Made by a program: the position numbers and the translations under genes
Assembly (NCBI GenBank): GCA_027625915.1
Contig: JANTQA010000072.1
Coordinates: forward strand, 2,914,001-2,978,000
Length of the DNA: 64,000 nt
Reading direction: 5' to 3'
From: Anaeramoeba flamelloides
Taxonomy: Eukaryota > Metamonada > Anaeramoebidae
Shown: positions 34,550 to 46,443 of the stretch, piece by piece
Position numbering within the stretch: position 1 is the first letter of the stretch
Layout: each line of letters starts with the position of its first letter
The notes under the pieces: model-generated
Told to the model about the DNA's origin: nothing
The model's input: only the letters and a program-made list of their open reading frames with translations
Database searches by the model: none

Positions 34550-36117
34550 ATTTATTTGTAAAGGTGATCTTTCGTGTTTGGTCTTCTAAAAGAAAATATT
34601 TGTTTCAAACACACACTTTTTCATATCCTTTCTTTTCTTTTTTTCCCTTTTTTAGTTTATTCTGGGATTAATTTCAAGTCTTAAATTTATAGAAATTTTT
34701 TTGAACCAAAAAACAAATTAAAACAAAATAAAAACAAATTTTAAGTTTTAAATCTGATTTACTTTATTTTGTATTTCTATTCACAAAATAACAGTGAATG
34801 GTATTTTTGTTTCAAATTTTCAATATCCTATGCCACTCAAAACATCTTTATTTCAGTAATTTAGTTGCAATTAATATTTTTCAAAAGGATAAAAGATATC
34901 TACTCCTTTCAAACAATTGAAATCAAAAAAAAAAAAAAAAAAAAAAAGGGGGGAATATTATAATTTTAAAAACTTTGAGAATCCTTTTTAATTATTCACC
35001 TGTGTTTTAATATAATACAATTAATAAATCTGGAATTAGAGTTTATATTTTTGATTCTTTCTATAAATATACAAAAAATAAATCTTTTTTTGATTCCATG
35101 GAAGAAAATTATTCTTTTTTTAATTTTAAAGATTAATTTCAACTAATTTCAAGATTTAAATAGGGTTTCTAGAATATCTTTATTCTGGATAGTTAATAAT
35201 TAAAAAATAGATTTTTTTAAAAAAATATTGTAAAGAATTTTTATGATATAAATAAATCAAAATTTGAGGTTTTTATTCTTGGATTTTGGTTTTAATGAGT
35301 GAAATAAACGTGTTTAAAGTATTTTAATTGGTATTAGAATAAAAAAAATTCTTTTAGAAATTCCACAATTGAAAAAAATGTTACATATTTAATGCACAAT
35401 TGATATTAATGTTTTTTTTTATATCAAATTCATTTGAAAATATTTTTTTTTATTGTATGATAAATATCCACTGGATAAAACTCTTGTATTCAGATATTAT
35501 TCATAAAATAAAAATGATTTTAGAGAAATCATTTTGATTTCGAAAATAATTTGATTTGATTTTCAATAGGAGATCGATAACACTTTGTAATTCTCAATTG
35601 AGTTACCTAAGACGTTGGTTTTTTTTAATTTTTAATAAAATCTATTCATATATTCGTATTATTGAAGGTGGAATCAACTATCTTTGATACTTATTATTCA
35701 TCTCATTTCTTATTTAACATCCAAAGGTCAATTCTACAGAATATTTGATATTTGGAAAAAATATTGGTCCCCGTTAACTGAAAAAGTCTATATATAAAGG
35801 TTTGACAAATACAAAAATTCAGTTTTTAGAATCGAGTTAATCAACATTAAATAAGTTGTTATTTTTTGAAAAATAATTCTTGAGGGTATTTTTGAATAAA
35901 AAAAACAAACCATTTCTGTTTTTTTTCAACTTTTTGATATCAAATTTTATTTTTTTTTTTTTTTGATTTATATAAAGTATGTGCTATTGTTTCTTTTTTT
36001 GGAACTAGGTATATTATAGTTTTGATCATATTTAAGGTATCATAAAATAACATATCGTCTTTTTATAAGAACCATTCAATAATTATAAAAATTTTATCAT
36101 TATCTGATTTTTTTCTA

Positions 36118-36314
36118 CAGTCAGTATCACTTTTAAGGCACAAACTTTCAACGCAATTTAAGGTACAAAAAAATCTCAAATTAAGGAACAAAGTTCAAAT
36201 TCTAGTAAAAATAAATAGTAAAAAAAAACAATTCCAAATTTTGAGCCTTATTTTGAGATTTTTTTGTACCTTAAATTGCGTTGAAAGTTTGTGCCTAAAA
36301 AGTGATACTGACTG
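36118..36314. mobile_element. TA-flanked palindromic MITE, copy 1 (197 bp)
   Basis: The element starts CAGTCAGTATCACTTTTAAG and ends with the complement, GATACTGACTG, between TA dinucleotides. Almost the whole length is a hairpin; arms contain GGCACAAACTTTCAACGCAA and AAAAAATCTCAAATTAAGG. Two more copies lie at 43398-43594 and 54229-54423. CAGT ends with a TA target duplication are characteristic of Tc1/mariner-group elements. No transposase is present. Confidence 0.8.
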
Positions 36315-37376
36315 TATTAAAATTTACAGTTTTTTGCAAAACAAATAAATTTATCAAAAAAATCGAATATAACAATTTGTTTTTTTATCAGTTGAAATTT
36401 TCGAATATATTTTAAAAAAAACTAATCGAACCAATCAGTAATTATTGTTATATTTGAATAAATAATTACAAATGTTGAAAAAAAAAATTTTATGTTCTCG
36501 TACAGGAACAATTTATATTATTATTATTTCCCCTATCATTTTGTTAAAATAGAAAAAAGAAATATAAAATGATTGAATCTCTCATTTTCAATGCAATTTA
36601 TAATATTATGAGTCAATTTACATTTTTTTATTTTTTTATTTTTGTTTATCATCTCAAATAGTAAATGATTGTATTTGAATCTCTAAATTATTGATCAAAA
36701 AAAAAAAGTTAAACTAGTTTTTTTAAAAAAGATACTATTTACAAGAACTTTTTATAAAACAAATTATTTCCATTTTTTAAGTTGAATTTCTTTTTTTTGT
36801 ATTTCAACATAAAAATATACAACTTTATCAATTGTTTTTAGATCAGTTGGGAATTCAATTTTAAATCGACCAAACTGAAAATTTCATTCCATTATTAAAT
36901 AATAACCGATTGTCAAAAAAAAAATTGAAAGTTCTTTAAATTATTATTTTTTGTTACCTTGCAAAAAAAAAAAAATTATAAATTGCTTGTTAAAAAAAAA
37001 CGAGTTATATAAATTCGATTATTTTAGTTATATATTTATCAAATTTATCTTTTGAATCAATTTTGATTTTAATAAAATAATTATATTTTTTTTTTTTTGA
37101 TTTTTTTTTCATAAACAAATAATGAAATACAAATATTCTCCTTTTCAAAGATGGTACCTTTACTAGTATGAAATTAATTAATTAATTTCAGAAATATTGT
37201 TAAAATATATAAAATAATATCTTAATGGGTGTTCAGTTAACAAAAAGTAATTTGGGAATAAATTGAAAGTGATTTTACAACTTTTAATAATTTTTATATA
37301 AATTTCTTTTTAAGTGTATTTAAAATTTTGATTTTGATTAAAAAGTTGTTTCTTCTCATTATAATATTTCCAAGAA

Positions 37377-37377
<1 letters not shown>

Positions 37378-37427
<50 letters not shown>

Positions 37428-37428
37428 G
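37378..37428. repeat. (AAT)n microsatellite
   Basis: About 17 AAT units are read directly. The run is non-coding. Confidence 0.9.
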
Positions 37429-38699
37429 TATATTAATTATTTGAACTGTATTTACATAATTATCTAATTATTTTAATAATTTAAAAATGTTTCAATGTAT
37501 TTAAATAATTTCATTTTTATTTACAAAATACCATCATACCCCAATTAATAACAAAAAAATACTAATAAGAATCTAATTATTTTGTGATAATCGGAATTTT
37601 ACACATTTTTACAAATACATCATTTATATTTTCTTTTCAAAATTCTTTGCAGAAAAGTATAAAAAAAAAAGCTTATAAAAATGCCCAAAAATAGGAATAA
37701 CTGTAAATAAATGAATTTTGAAAATAAGACAATAATTTAATACACAACTTATCTTTTCGCTCATAAATAAATTTATAAAGTTTATTCTATTTATTCTTAA
37801 AAGTATAATAATATTTTCTGAGAGTAAATAAAAATTCGGATAATTGATAAATCCCTAACCAACATAAAATATTCGAAAAATAAGTTTTAATAATCTATTT
37901 TTATTCAATTCTTCATAATTGATTAAAAAAATCAAGAAAATAAAAAATTAAAATCAAGATTTTGTAAACTAACCCTTAATTATTGGGATTTTAAGGAAAG
38001 ATAAAATAAAAAATAATTCTTATTTTTCTAATTCAAAGAAATATTTTTGAGAATTGAAATTTAAATTTATTAAAATTCTTTTAATTTATGAAAAAAGAAT
38101 ATTCTCATAATAATTAGTATAAATATTGAATAAAAAAAATACCAACATATTTTCATTATTTTTTACAAAAATTTTTATAAAAATGTTTAAAAGAAAAAAT
38201 ATTTGTTTTTTTATCAATTTACCAAATAAATCAAATAGTTCAAAAAATAATTATTTTTCAAACTTAAAACAATTGTTTCAAATAAAACACAAGTTTTTTT
38301 TCTTTTCGTTTCCAATATAACATTTAATTTGAGATCCAATTTTATATCTCAGGTCAAATTAATTTTTATAGGAAAACTCCTTGATAATATGTAAAAATTT
38401 TTAACTTTTAAATGACTTTTGTTTACATTTTTATTTATTTAGATAATATTTTTGAATTATTTTTTATTTTTTTTACGAAGGTTGAAATAGTCTCAAAAAT
38501 TTACTCTATTTTCAGAGATAAATTTTTCGATTTGATCCTTCTTTTATAGAATTTGTTTTATAAATAATAGAACTTTAAGAAACCAATTTGGTATGAAGTT
38601 TTTGAATATTTCCCGTTTCGTTAATAATTTATTGGCTTTCTAGAATAAATAAACAAGGTTTTTTTCATGAATAACAGGCTTAAACAAGTCTGTACAATG

Positions 38700-39085
38700 A
38701 TCAAAATAATGCGTGCACAAAAAATTTAATCAGTGTTTCAAAATATTATCCGTGCTTTTTTTTCTTCCTGTTTCAAGGCAACATCCAATCTACTACCAAA
38801 TCGTATACCTAAGTTCAAATCAATTTTGAAAATAAAGGTCTGGTTATTTTCAGTAAAATTTAAATTATTTATGTGATTTGTTGAAAATTATTTGTAATTT
38901 TCTCATTTTTTTTGAAATTTTTTGTATTTTTGGATTATTAACTAATTTTCTTAAAAATTTACTCTATTTTTTAAGATAAATTTTGCAATTTGATCTTTCA
39001 TTTTTAAGAATTTGTTTTTAAAAAAATAAAACTTGAAGAAACCAGTACCATATTTTTTTCGGCTTTATTATTAGTTTCTTTGATT
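38700..39085. repeat. Diverged dispersed repeat (partner 17890-18430)
   Basis: It aligns in order with 17890-18430. In addition, AAAAATTTACTCTATTTT and GATAAATTTT followed by TTTGATC recur at 38489-38600 and 38945-39060, so part of the unit is duplicated locally. Confidence 0.4.
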
Positions 39086-39697
39086 GACAAATGGTTAGAT
39101 CTTCTATAACAAAAAAAAACGCTTTTTATTTTGGAAACACACATTAAAATTTTTTTACACGCTTTATTTTGACTACAGTACATAATTATTTAAACAAACA
39201 ATTTTTTGTGTAAGATACAAAATTTAAATTCATTTCAAAGTACAATACTTTTTAAAGTATCTTTTCAGTTATGACTCTTTTGAATTTGAAAGATAATATA
39301 TCAGTTTTTAAATCCTTTAAAAATTTCACTTATCTAAAAAAATGTAATCCCTCTGTTGAACGACATCCTAACCGAATGTATGTAAGTGAAAATCAATTGT
39401 ATTAAATTACTAGTCACAGTTTCAAGGAAAGTCAGCTCTCCTAAATACAAATCTCAGTTTAATGTCAAAGATACAAATATCGATAAATAACCAACTTCTC
39501 AAAATAATCAGAAAAGATATCAAAATTAGTAATCATTGGAAAAGCATTCTTTCCAATCCTGTTATGGTAATATTGATTAAAGGTTTTTTCATTTTTTCAC
39601 ATTCTTTTGTTTTGGTGATTTTTCTTTTTTAATCCCCCTTACCAATAATTCTTAAGAATAAGCATCAAAAAAAACCATAGGACTAATTCTCTCAAAC

Positions 39698-42568
39698 ATG
39701 AGCAACTTACCATCTGAAAATAAAAAATGGTTTATGGGCAAAAAAGGGCCACCAGATTGGATTCCAGGTGTTTCAAGGGGCGCCATTGGATTTACTACGC
39801 GGTCTGATCTTGGTAGTGCCCGTCTAAACCCCTCTTTACCGCCAGGATTTGGCGAGACTGCGCTTAATGAAAAAGGTGATGAAAAAGAAAAAGAGAAAGA
39901 GAAAGAGAAAGAAAAAGAGAAGGACAAGGACAAGGACGGCTCTAGTGTGCCACTTCTGGACTCTAATTTTGATTCCTTTGAGGGCTACCAAAACCAGCAA
40001 TTATTTTCAGGATTGCCATATGAAAAAGACGATGAGGAAGCGGATGAGATTTGGGAAATGATCGACAAGAAAATGGAATCGAAGAGAGCAAGACAAAAAA
40101 AGGAAAAAACAAAAAAGCTCTTGGAAGAAAAAAAGCAAACAAGGCCGCCGATTGAGGACATGTTTTCCGATCTGACGAGGAAACTCAACCAAGTGACGGA
40201 AGAGGAGTGGAGAAATTTGCCCGAAAACAAGAACTACCGGCGAAAGAAAAGAAAGGAGATGGAATTTTTCACGCACGCACCGGACTCCTTATTACTACAG
40301 ACGCTCAAGGACAAGGAAATGTTTAATACGCTTGATGTCAATTCTGGGAACGGCACCGAAAAGGACAAAATGAAAATGGAACTCGAACTTGAAAAAGATC
40401 AAAATAAAAACAAAGGCAATAACGGGACGAAGGATCTCAATTTGAGCGAACTCAAGGAAATGAAGGAGACCGTGATCAAAATGAAACTTGACACGCTCTC
40501 AAAAAATGTTGGAGGGCAAACTGTTGTGAACCCCACGGGGTATTTAACCTCGATGACTTCAATGTCGATCCAAAAGGGCCAAATCAATCTCTCTGATCTG
40601 AAGAAGGCGCGCACGCTTTTGAAGTCTGCGGTTTTGTCGAACCCGAAAAACAGCATGACGTGGATCTCTGCGATCAGGATCGAAGAGGTCGCGGGCAAGC
40701 TCAAGGACGCGAGGAAGCTTGCGATCCAGGGGTGCGAGAACTGCCCCAAGTCTGAGGACGTGTGGCTTGAGGCCGCGAGGCTGCACCCGCCGCGGAAGTC
40801 CAAGAAGATCCTGGCTGCGGCTGTCAAGGAGCTGCCCAAGAGCGTGAATCTGTGGATCGCGTGCTCCAACCAAGAAAGCAAGCGCAAGAATAAAAAAATT
40901 GTTTTCAAAAGGGCGCTTGAAAAGATCCCCAACTCTGTCAAATTATGGAAGGAGGCCATCTCGCTGGAGAAGCCGAGGGGCGCGATCATCATGCTCAAGA
41001 GGGCCGTGGAATGCGTGCCCGAGTCGGTCGAGCTGTGGATCGCGCTTGCCAAGCTCGAGGACTATGGGAACGCGCAGAAGGTTCTGAACGACGCGCGGAA
41101 GGTTCTGCCAACCGAGCCCCTGATCTGGATCAACGCGGCAAAGCTGCAGGAGGCCAATGATCGGGGCGGCAGGGTGCCCAAAATGATGGAGTATGCCATT
41201 GCCCAGCTCCAAAAAAACGGGCTCGTCATCAACCGCCGAAAATGGCTGCGGTTTGCAATCGAGTGCGAAAGAGAGGGCGCCATCCAGACGTGCAATTCCA
41301 TAATCAATAACACCATGACGATCGGGATCGACCCCAAGGATTTAAAGGAAACATGGCTCGACGAGGTTGACGAGTGCGTCAAGCTACAAAGCTTCGGAAC
41401 CGCGCGCGCCATTTTGCAATTCGCGCGGACCACGTTCCAAAAAAAGAAAATCTTTTGGCTCGAGTCTGTGTACTTTGAGTCCAAGCACGGCGATTGGGCC
41501 AATTGCGAGCGGATCCTGATCAACGCAGTCAAGATCTTGCCCAACATCGAGGACCTGTGGCTAAGGTACGCCAAGGGCAAATGGGTCGAGGGCGATATCG
41601 GCAAGGCGCGGGAGATCCTTGGGAAGGCCTTCGCCTCAAACCGAAACTCGGAGAAGATTTGGATCGCCGCGTACAAGCTCGAATACGAAAACAGCCAATA
41701 CCAAAGGGCCAGAAAGCTTCTTGAAAAGGCGCGCATCAGCACAAGCTCCTCGCGCATCTGGATGAAATCCATCAAGCTTGAACGGGAGCTGTACTTTGTC
41801 GACATCCTCAAAAAGCGCGATCTGGAAAAGATCCTGCTAGAAAAGGCCATCGACAAATACCCAAAATTCGATAAGCTGTGGATGATGTACGGGCAATACT
41901 ACGAAACCATCGGGCAAATGGAGAACGGGATCGCCATCTTACAGCGCGGGATCAAAAATTGCCCCAATTCAGTCGATCTCTGGATCTGCTATGGCAACTT
42001 GACATCCAAAGTCTCGGAAACCAAGGCACGATCCGTCTGGGAAAAGGCAAGACTCAATTTGCACTCGGACACACTTTGGTACTATTCAATCCGCTTTGAA
42101 AGAATTTTTAAAAAATTCCAGTACGCACAGTCCCTTCTATATAAATCGCTACAGGTCTTCCCCAATTCCGGGCTGCTATGGGCGCAATGCATACAATTGG
42201 AAAAAAACGAAGTAAAAAAGGCTAGAGTCTTTGAGGCACTGAACGCCTGCGATAAGGACCCCTACGTTTTAATTGAAGTCGCAAATTGGTTCGCATCAGT
42301 TGGCAAAATTAAAACAGCACAGAAATGGTTTGACAGGGTCATCAAGGAAAACCTCAAATTTGGTGACGCATGGATTTTTTATTACAGATTCCAATTGAAG
42401 TATTTTGAAAACGCCAATCATGAGCAGATCATCATCAATTGCGAAAAAAATCAGCCAAATAAAGGCATACTTTGGTGTAAAATTTTTAAAGATATTACAA
42501 AACCTAAAATTACTATTCGTCAAGTTTTAGAAAAACTTGGTAATTCGAATATACAAGATTTACTTTAA
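39698..42568 (+). CDS. PRP6: Pre-mRNA splicing factor PRP6 (U5 snRNP / tri-snRNP)
   Basis: The gene is intronless and encodes 956 residues. The N-terminus is the PRP1_N domain (residues about 10-165): GPPDWIPGVSRGAIGFTTRSD, LPPGFGE, DEEADEIWEMIDKKMESKR, RPPIEDMFSDLTRKL and TEEEWRNLPE. A (KE)n run near 62-76 interrupts it. From about residue 300 to 930 there are repeated HAT/TPR helices of the type W-x(4)-L-E-x(n)-A-R-x-[IL]-x(2)-A. PRP6 bridges U5 with U4/U6 in the tri-snRNP in the nucleus. The start fits the family N-terminus. Base use is striking: the core (about 40600-41900) is GC-rich, with 42 of 60 bases G or C at 40741-40800, while the last 60 coding bases before the end (42481-42540) have 13 of 60. 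Overlapping frames in this gene are shadows caused by that composition. Confidence 0.96.
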   Translation: MSNLPSENKKWFMGKKGPPDWIPGVSRGAIGFTTRSDLGSARLNPSLPPGFGETALNEKGDEKEKEKEKEKEKEKDKDKDGSSVPLLDSNFDSFEGYQNQQLFSGLPYEKDDEEADEIWEMIDKKMESKRARQKKEKTKKLLEEKKQTRPPIEDMFSDLTRKLNQVTEEEWRNLPENKNYRRKKRKEMEFFTHAPDSLLLQTLKDKEMFNTLDVNSGNGTEKDKMKMELELEKDQNKNKGNNGTKDLNLSELKEMKETVIKMKLDTLSKNVGGQTVVNPTGYLTSMTSMSIQKGQINLSDLKKARTLLKSAVLSNPKNSMTWISAIRIEEVAGKLKDARKLAIQGCENCPKSEDVWLEAARLHPPRKSKKILAAAVKELPKSVNLWIACSNQESKRKNKKIVFKRALEKIPNSVKLWKEAISLEKPRGAIIMLKRAVECVPESVELWIALAKLEDYGNAQKVLNDARKVLPTEPLIWINAAKLQEANDRGGRVPKMMEYAIAQLQKNGLVINRRKWLRFAIECEREGAIQTCNSIINNTMTIGIDPKDLKETWLDEVDECVKLQSFGTARAILQFARTTFQKKKIFWLESVYFESKHGDWANCERILINAVKILPNIEDLWLRYAKGKWVEGDIGKAREILGKAFASNRNSEKIWIAAYKLEYENSQYQRARKLLEKARISTSSSRIWMKSIKLERELYFVDILKKRDLEKILLEKAIDKYPKFDKLWMMYGQYYETIGQMENGIAILQRGIKNCPNSVDLWICYGNLTSKVSETKARSVWEKARLNLHSDTLWYYSIRFERIFKKFQYAQSLLYKSLQVFPNSGLLWAQCIQLEKNEVKKARVFEALNACDKDPYVLIEVANWFASVGKIKTAQKWFDRVIKENLKFGDAWIFYYRFQLKYFENANHEQIIINCEKNQPNKGILWCKIFKDITKPKITIRQVLEKLGNSNIQDLL

Positions 42569-43135
42569 AGTTTGTGAATTTTTTAATTATTTTTGTTTTT
42601 TGTTTTTTAATTTTTGGCTTTTGATTTTTTAGTTATTGGTTTTTGATTTTGAGTTTTTGATTTTTAGTTTTTGGTTTATGATTTTTGATTTTAATATTCA
42701 AATTCGGAAAAATTATTATGTGAAAGAACTAGATCCACTAAATTTCCTTTCTAATCTAAAAGAAGTATTTTTATATAAAAAGTGTAGGTAGTTATTGGGT
42801 ATATTATTACATTTCAAAATTGGTCAAATTGAAATTTTTCATATTTTTAAAGAGTTTCTTGATGATTATCATTTGGTATGAAAGTTATTAATGGTTTTTT
42901 ATAATTGTGTGGGTGGAAAAATCAAAAAGATTATTTTGCGATTGGTAGTATTTTATTACCAAAATTGTAGAAAATCAAAAATATTATAAATATTTTTAAA
43001 AATGTGTTTGAAATCCAATTTTAACAATCAAAGTTTAGTGGAAATTTTTTTCCTCTTAAAATAAGTTACAAAAGTATAATTGGTCTCTTAATTATTTTTT
43101 TTTTTTCAAAATCTTTCCAAAATTTACCATTCAAA

Positions 43136-43176
43136 CCGACCTAACCTACTCTAACCTACCCTAACATACCTTAGCC
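43136..43176. repeat. Degenerate telomere-like CCTAAC tract
   Basis: The tract reads ACCGACCTAACCTACTCTAA followed by CCTACCCTAACATACCTTAG. It is about five degenerate units of CCTAAC/CCCTAA type, followed directly by a C7 run. It is unlike the surrounding A/T-rich DNA. The organism's own telomere repeat is unknown to me. Confidence 0.45.
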
Positions 43177-43397
43177 CCCCCGTAAAGGGTTTTTTAAATA
43201 CCTACAGCCAATATATTTCAATGAAATTGACTATTTTGAAAGTAATGAGAATTTGAACAATTTTGAAATTTGATAATTTTTCCTAATTATTAAGCAAAAT
43301 AAACTAAAATTCCACAAAAATGATATTAAAATTAAAAAGAAAATTTAGTGGATATAGTCCTTTCACAAAATAATTTTTCCGAATTTGAATATTTATA

Positions 43398-43594
43398 CAG
43401 TCAGTTCCATTTTTAAGGTACAAACTTTAACAAAAATTAAGACACAATAAAAATCTCAAATTACAGTACAAAATTCAGATTCTCGTCAAAAAATTTGTAA
43501 AAAAAAAATTTCCAAATTTTGTGCTTTAATTTGAGATTTTTTTTGTGCCTTAAATTTTGTTGAGAGTTTGTGCCTATAAATTTGAAACTGGCTA
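43398..43594. mobile_element. TA-flanked palindromic MITE, copy 2 (197 bp)
   Basis: It starts CAGTCAGTTCCATTTTTAAG after TA and ends CTGGCTA before TA. It has the same length and internal order as 36118-36314, with more substitutions (for example ACTGGCTA in place of ACTGACTG), so it is an older copy. Confidence 0.75.
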
Positions 43595-44859
43595 TATTAT
43601 TAATTATATGAAAAAAAAAATAATAACAAAAACTCCATTAATCCAAATTGGCTTTAATAAATGTTGTCAGAAAGATATAATTAAAGAAATTTTCAAATTC
43701 CAAAAAAAAAAATAAATAAATAAAAAAAAAAAACAGTTAGTCCAATGATTTGTAAAAAAATAATAAGATATATTTATTAAAAATCAACTAAAATAATATT
43801 TATTTAATTACACTTTTATTAGTAAAACAATCCAAAAAATAATTTTAAATTTAATCACATATGAACATAAAAAAGGTATAATTTTTTTAAAAAAAAATAA
43901 AGTTTATTGTTCATGGAGAAATGAGAAAATAATATAAATCCTTAAAATTGTTGGATAATACCTAGAAATCGATCTTTTGTGGTGGTATATTTCGAAATTA
44001 AAGACTTTTGATTCTCAAGTAAAAAAAAAAAAAAACAATTTTTATTTTAAAAATATTTTTGAATAATTAGTGCTGTTCTACATTAATTTAATGTAAATAA
44101 AGAAAAAAAAAAACAATATTTAATCAATGATTAAAATCTTTTAATCCTAAAATAAATTTCACAGTATTATTATTATATAAAATTTCTTAATAACAAAAAA
44201 AAAAATAATTGTTTCTAAATTTTAAAAAACCAATTAAAAAAAATATAATATTTCCCCACTTGTAAAAATCCAAGTTTTTTTAAAAAAAGTTTTTGACTAT
44301 ACCCAATTTCAAAAAAATCTAATTTACCAAATACTATTACGTTTTTCTTTTTTTATATTTCACAAGTGACGAAATTCCTACAATTTAAAATACATTGTTT
44401 TATTAAAGTACACAATCAAAATAATCCAATTTAAACTAATTTGTGGTTATTTTTACAACCCTTTAAATTTGGTATTATATGGGGCTATTCTTTCTGATAA
44501 AAATAACTTATATAAAGAAAGAAGAAAAATAAAATAAAAAAAAAAACTAAGAAATCCCAAAAAGTGGTAAAGAGTAACACTTCAAACCCTACATGATTGC
44601 ATTTAAAATTATAGATAACCTTAAGTTTTTTTGTATGTATCTCTTCGAGTGGTTTTTGTAAAACAATATCTAGTTTTTATATTGATTTTAGGAAATCTAC
44701 CAGGCTTCACAATTAGATTTGTTTTTAATTAGGATTAGTAGTCATAAAAATTGCAATTTTTTTTTTAATTTCCAAAAAAAAATCATCAAATAACCAACTT
44801 TTCAAATCAAGAAATTTATATTTTTATCGAATTTAAAATAATTATTGTATTGTAATTTT

Positions 44860-45205
44860 TTTGAACTTTAGTACTTTTTTATACTAAATTATTCCAAAAC
44901 TAAGTGATTTTATTTTTTAATTTTTATTTTTATACACCCCCTACACAGATAATAAAATTTCTTTCTTCTTTCATATAAAACAAAATTTGGGATTGAAAAA
45001 TTTCGAATATATATTGGATTTTGAACTTTATCAAAAATGAGAAAAATGGATCAAACTTTAAAATAAAAACAATGGTGCATTTCTGAATCTAAAATTTAAA
45101 CTAAGTTAGACATAACAATAATCGCATTCTTACTTTATTTATAAGATTTTAGTTTGATGTGAATTGTTTTTTCGGATTTACTATTGAATTTACTCAATTG
45201 GTTTT
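44860..45205. repeat. Diverged dispersed repeat (partner 30640-31110)
   Basis: It shares ordered landmarks with 30640-31110 in the same orientation. It ends just before the TTAA-flanked foldback, which appears to have inserted into or beside it. Confidence 0.45.
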
Positions 45206-45216
45206 TATATGGTTAA

Positions 45217-45772
45217 GGTTTACAATCCCTGAAATTTGAAAAAAGATTATCTTACGTAGGGTGTAGTAAGTTGTCGATTTGATTCTTCGCTGATCGATCT
45301 TGTACTTGGTATGGATTTTAATAGTGGTTCAAAATGGCAATTTTTGACAATTTATTTTTTTTTTTTCCGAAATCTGAATTGAAGAGAATAAGATTGATTG
45401 GTTCGAACTTAAGTTATAAAAAAATGTGGTTTGTGGGTTGCTGATTGAAATTTTTAATTAAGTTTGGTTTTATTGGGAGCTTTTAAAAAATTTTATTTTT
45501 TCTTTTGGTTAATTGACAAAAAAGTAAATAAAGATTCTTTTTCTTCTCCAACCCAAAATTCAAAAGTTATTCTTGAACACCTACCAATCTATTAATCTTA
45601 AACTCTTCAATTCGGATTTTGGAAAAAAAAAAAATAAATTGTCAAAAATTGCCATTTTGAACCACTATTAAAATCCATACCAAGTACAAGATCGATCAGC
45701 GAAGAATCAAATCGACAACTTACTACACCCTACGTAAGATAATCTTTTTTCAAATTTCAGGGATTGTAAACC
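45217..45772. mobile_element. 556-bp foldback element with TTAA target duplication
   Basis: The termini GGTTTACAATCCCTGAAATT and its complement are flanked by TTAA on both sides (45213-45216 and 45773-45776). The arms are about 170 bp and nearly perfect, sharing CTTACGTAGGGTGTAGTAAG and CGATCTTGTACTTGGTATGG. The interior of about 220 bp is non-coding. TTAA duplication is the hallmark of piggyBac-type transposition, so this is probably a non-autonomous piggyBac-mobilised element. Confidence 0.75.
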
Positions 45773-46443
45773 TTAATGAAACATTAAATGGAAATACAGA
45801 GATGGAAAATTCTTTTTCCGATTTATTTATGAAAGATCAAAGAACTATCTTCTGGTCTTGGGCCGTATGGTATCAAATTTTGAAAGAATAGTATCAATGA
45901 ATATTCTAAATATTGTAAAATTTTATGTCAATTTGAAAAAAAAATTGAAAATGATCCCAAAATAAAATGAAAGTCAATAGATCTTTTGACAATAATCATT
46001 CGAAGAAAAAATACTGATGATATAGATTTTTAACATTTTAAATTGAAATTTTTTATTAGGCAAAAGAAAGGTTTCCAATAGATTGGAAATCTTTAAATCT
46101 TAACAACTATTGAAGTACTTACATAATCACAATTTTTTGTTGATAATTAATTCTGCTTTGTATTTGAAAAACTTTGATTTCAAGAATAAAACGATATACC
46201 TTTTACGCTTTTTACACCCTAAAATGCTCTGCAAAGCTACATTTAAAGAAAATATTTCAAAAAAAATAATTGCTTATTTGCTTTATTTAAAAAATTTTTC
46301 TCAAGAATGAAATTTGTTTGACAATAATTATCTATATTTCAACAAAAAGACATTTTTATGTCCAAATATAACTAATATTTTCTATTATTTTTTTCTTTAT
46401 TCTTTTAGATCTTTTTATTTATCTTTATAAATAAAAACTAAGG

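Larger units (their letters stand above)
33296..39697. other. AT-rich intergenic stretch, 6.4 kb
   Basis: No gene is firmly supported. It contains a weak minus-strand frame (34196-34549), a TA-flanked 197-bp palindrome (36118-36314), an (AAT)n microsatellite (37378-37428), and a diverged repeat (38700-39085) with an internal partial duplicate at 38489-38600. The rest is homopolymer-rich DNA in which I see nothing. Confidence 0.5.
42569..46443. other. AT-rich intergenic stretch with two foldback elements
   Basis: No gene is recognised between PRP6 and CLPTM1. It holds a telomere-like CCTAAC-type tract (43136-43176), a 197-bp TA-flanked palindrome (43398-43594), a diverged repeat (44860-45205), and a 556-bp TTAA-flanked foldback (45217-45772). 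A short protein-like frame (EMENSFSDLFMKDQRTIFW) follows the foldback at about 45779-45890 and ends in TAG. Confidence 0.5.

Noticed and set aside
39652-42523. Several long open frames on both strands over the PRP6 gene
   Set aside because: They overlap a fully conserved PRP6 frame. High G/C in the core removes stop codons from all frames, so these are shadows.
45395-45405. GGTTCGAAC, a possible tRNA T-loop / pol III B box
   Set aside because: The flanking bases cannot form a T-stem and no acceptor or anticodon arm is present; it lies inside a mobile element.
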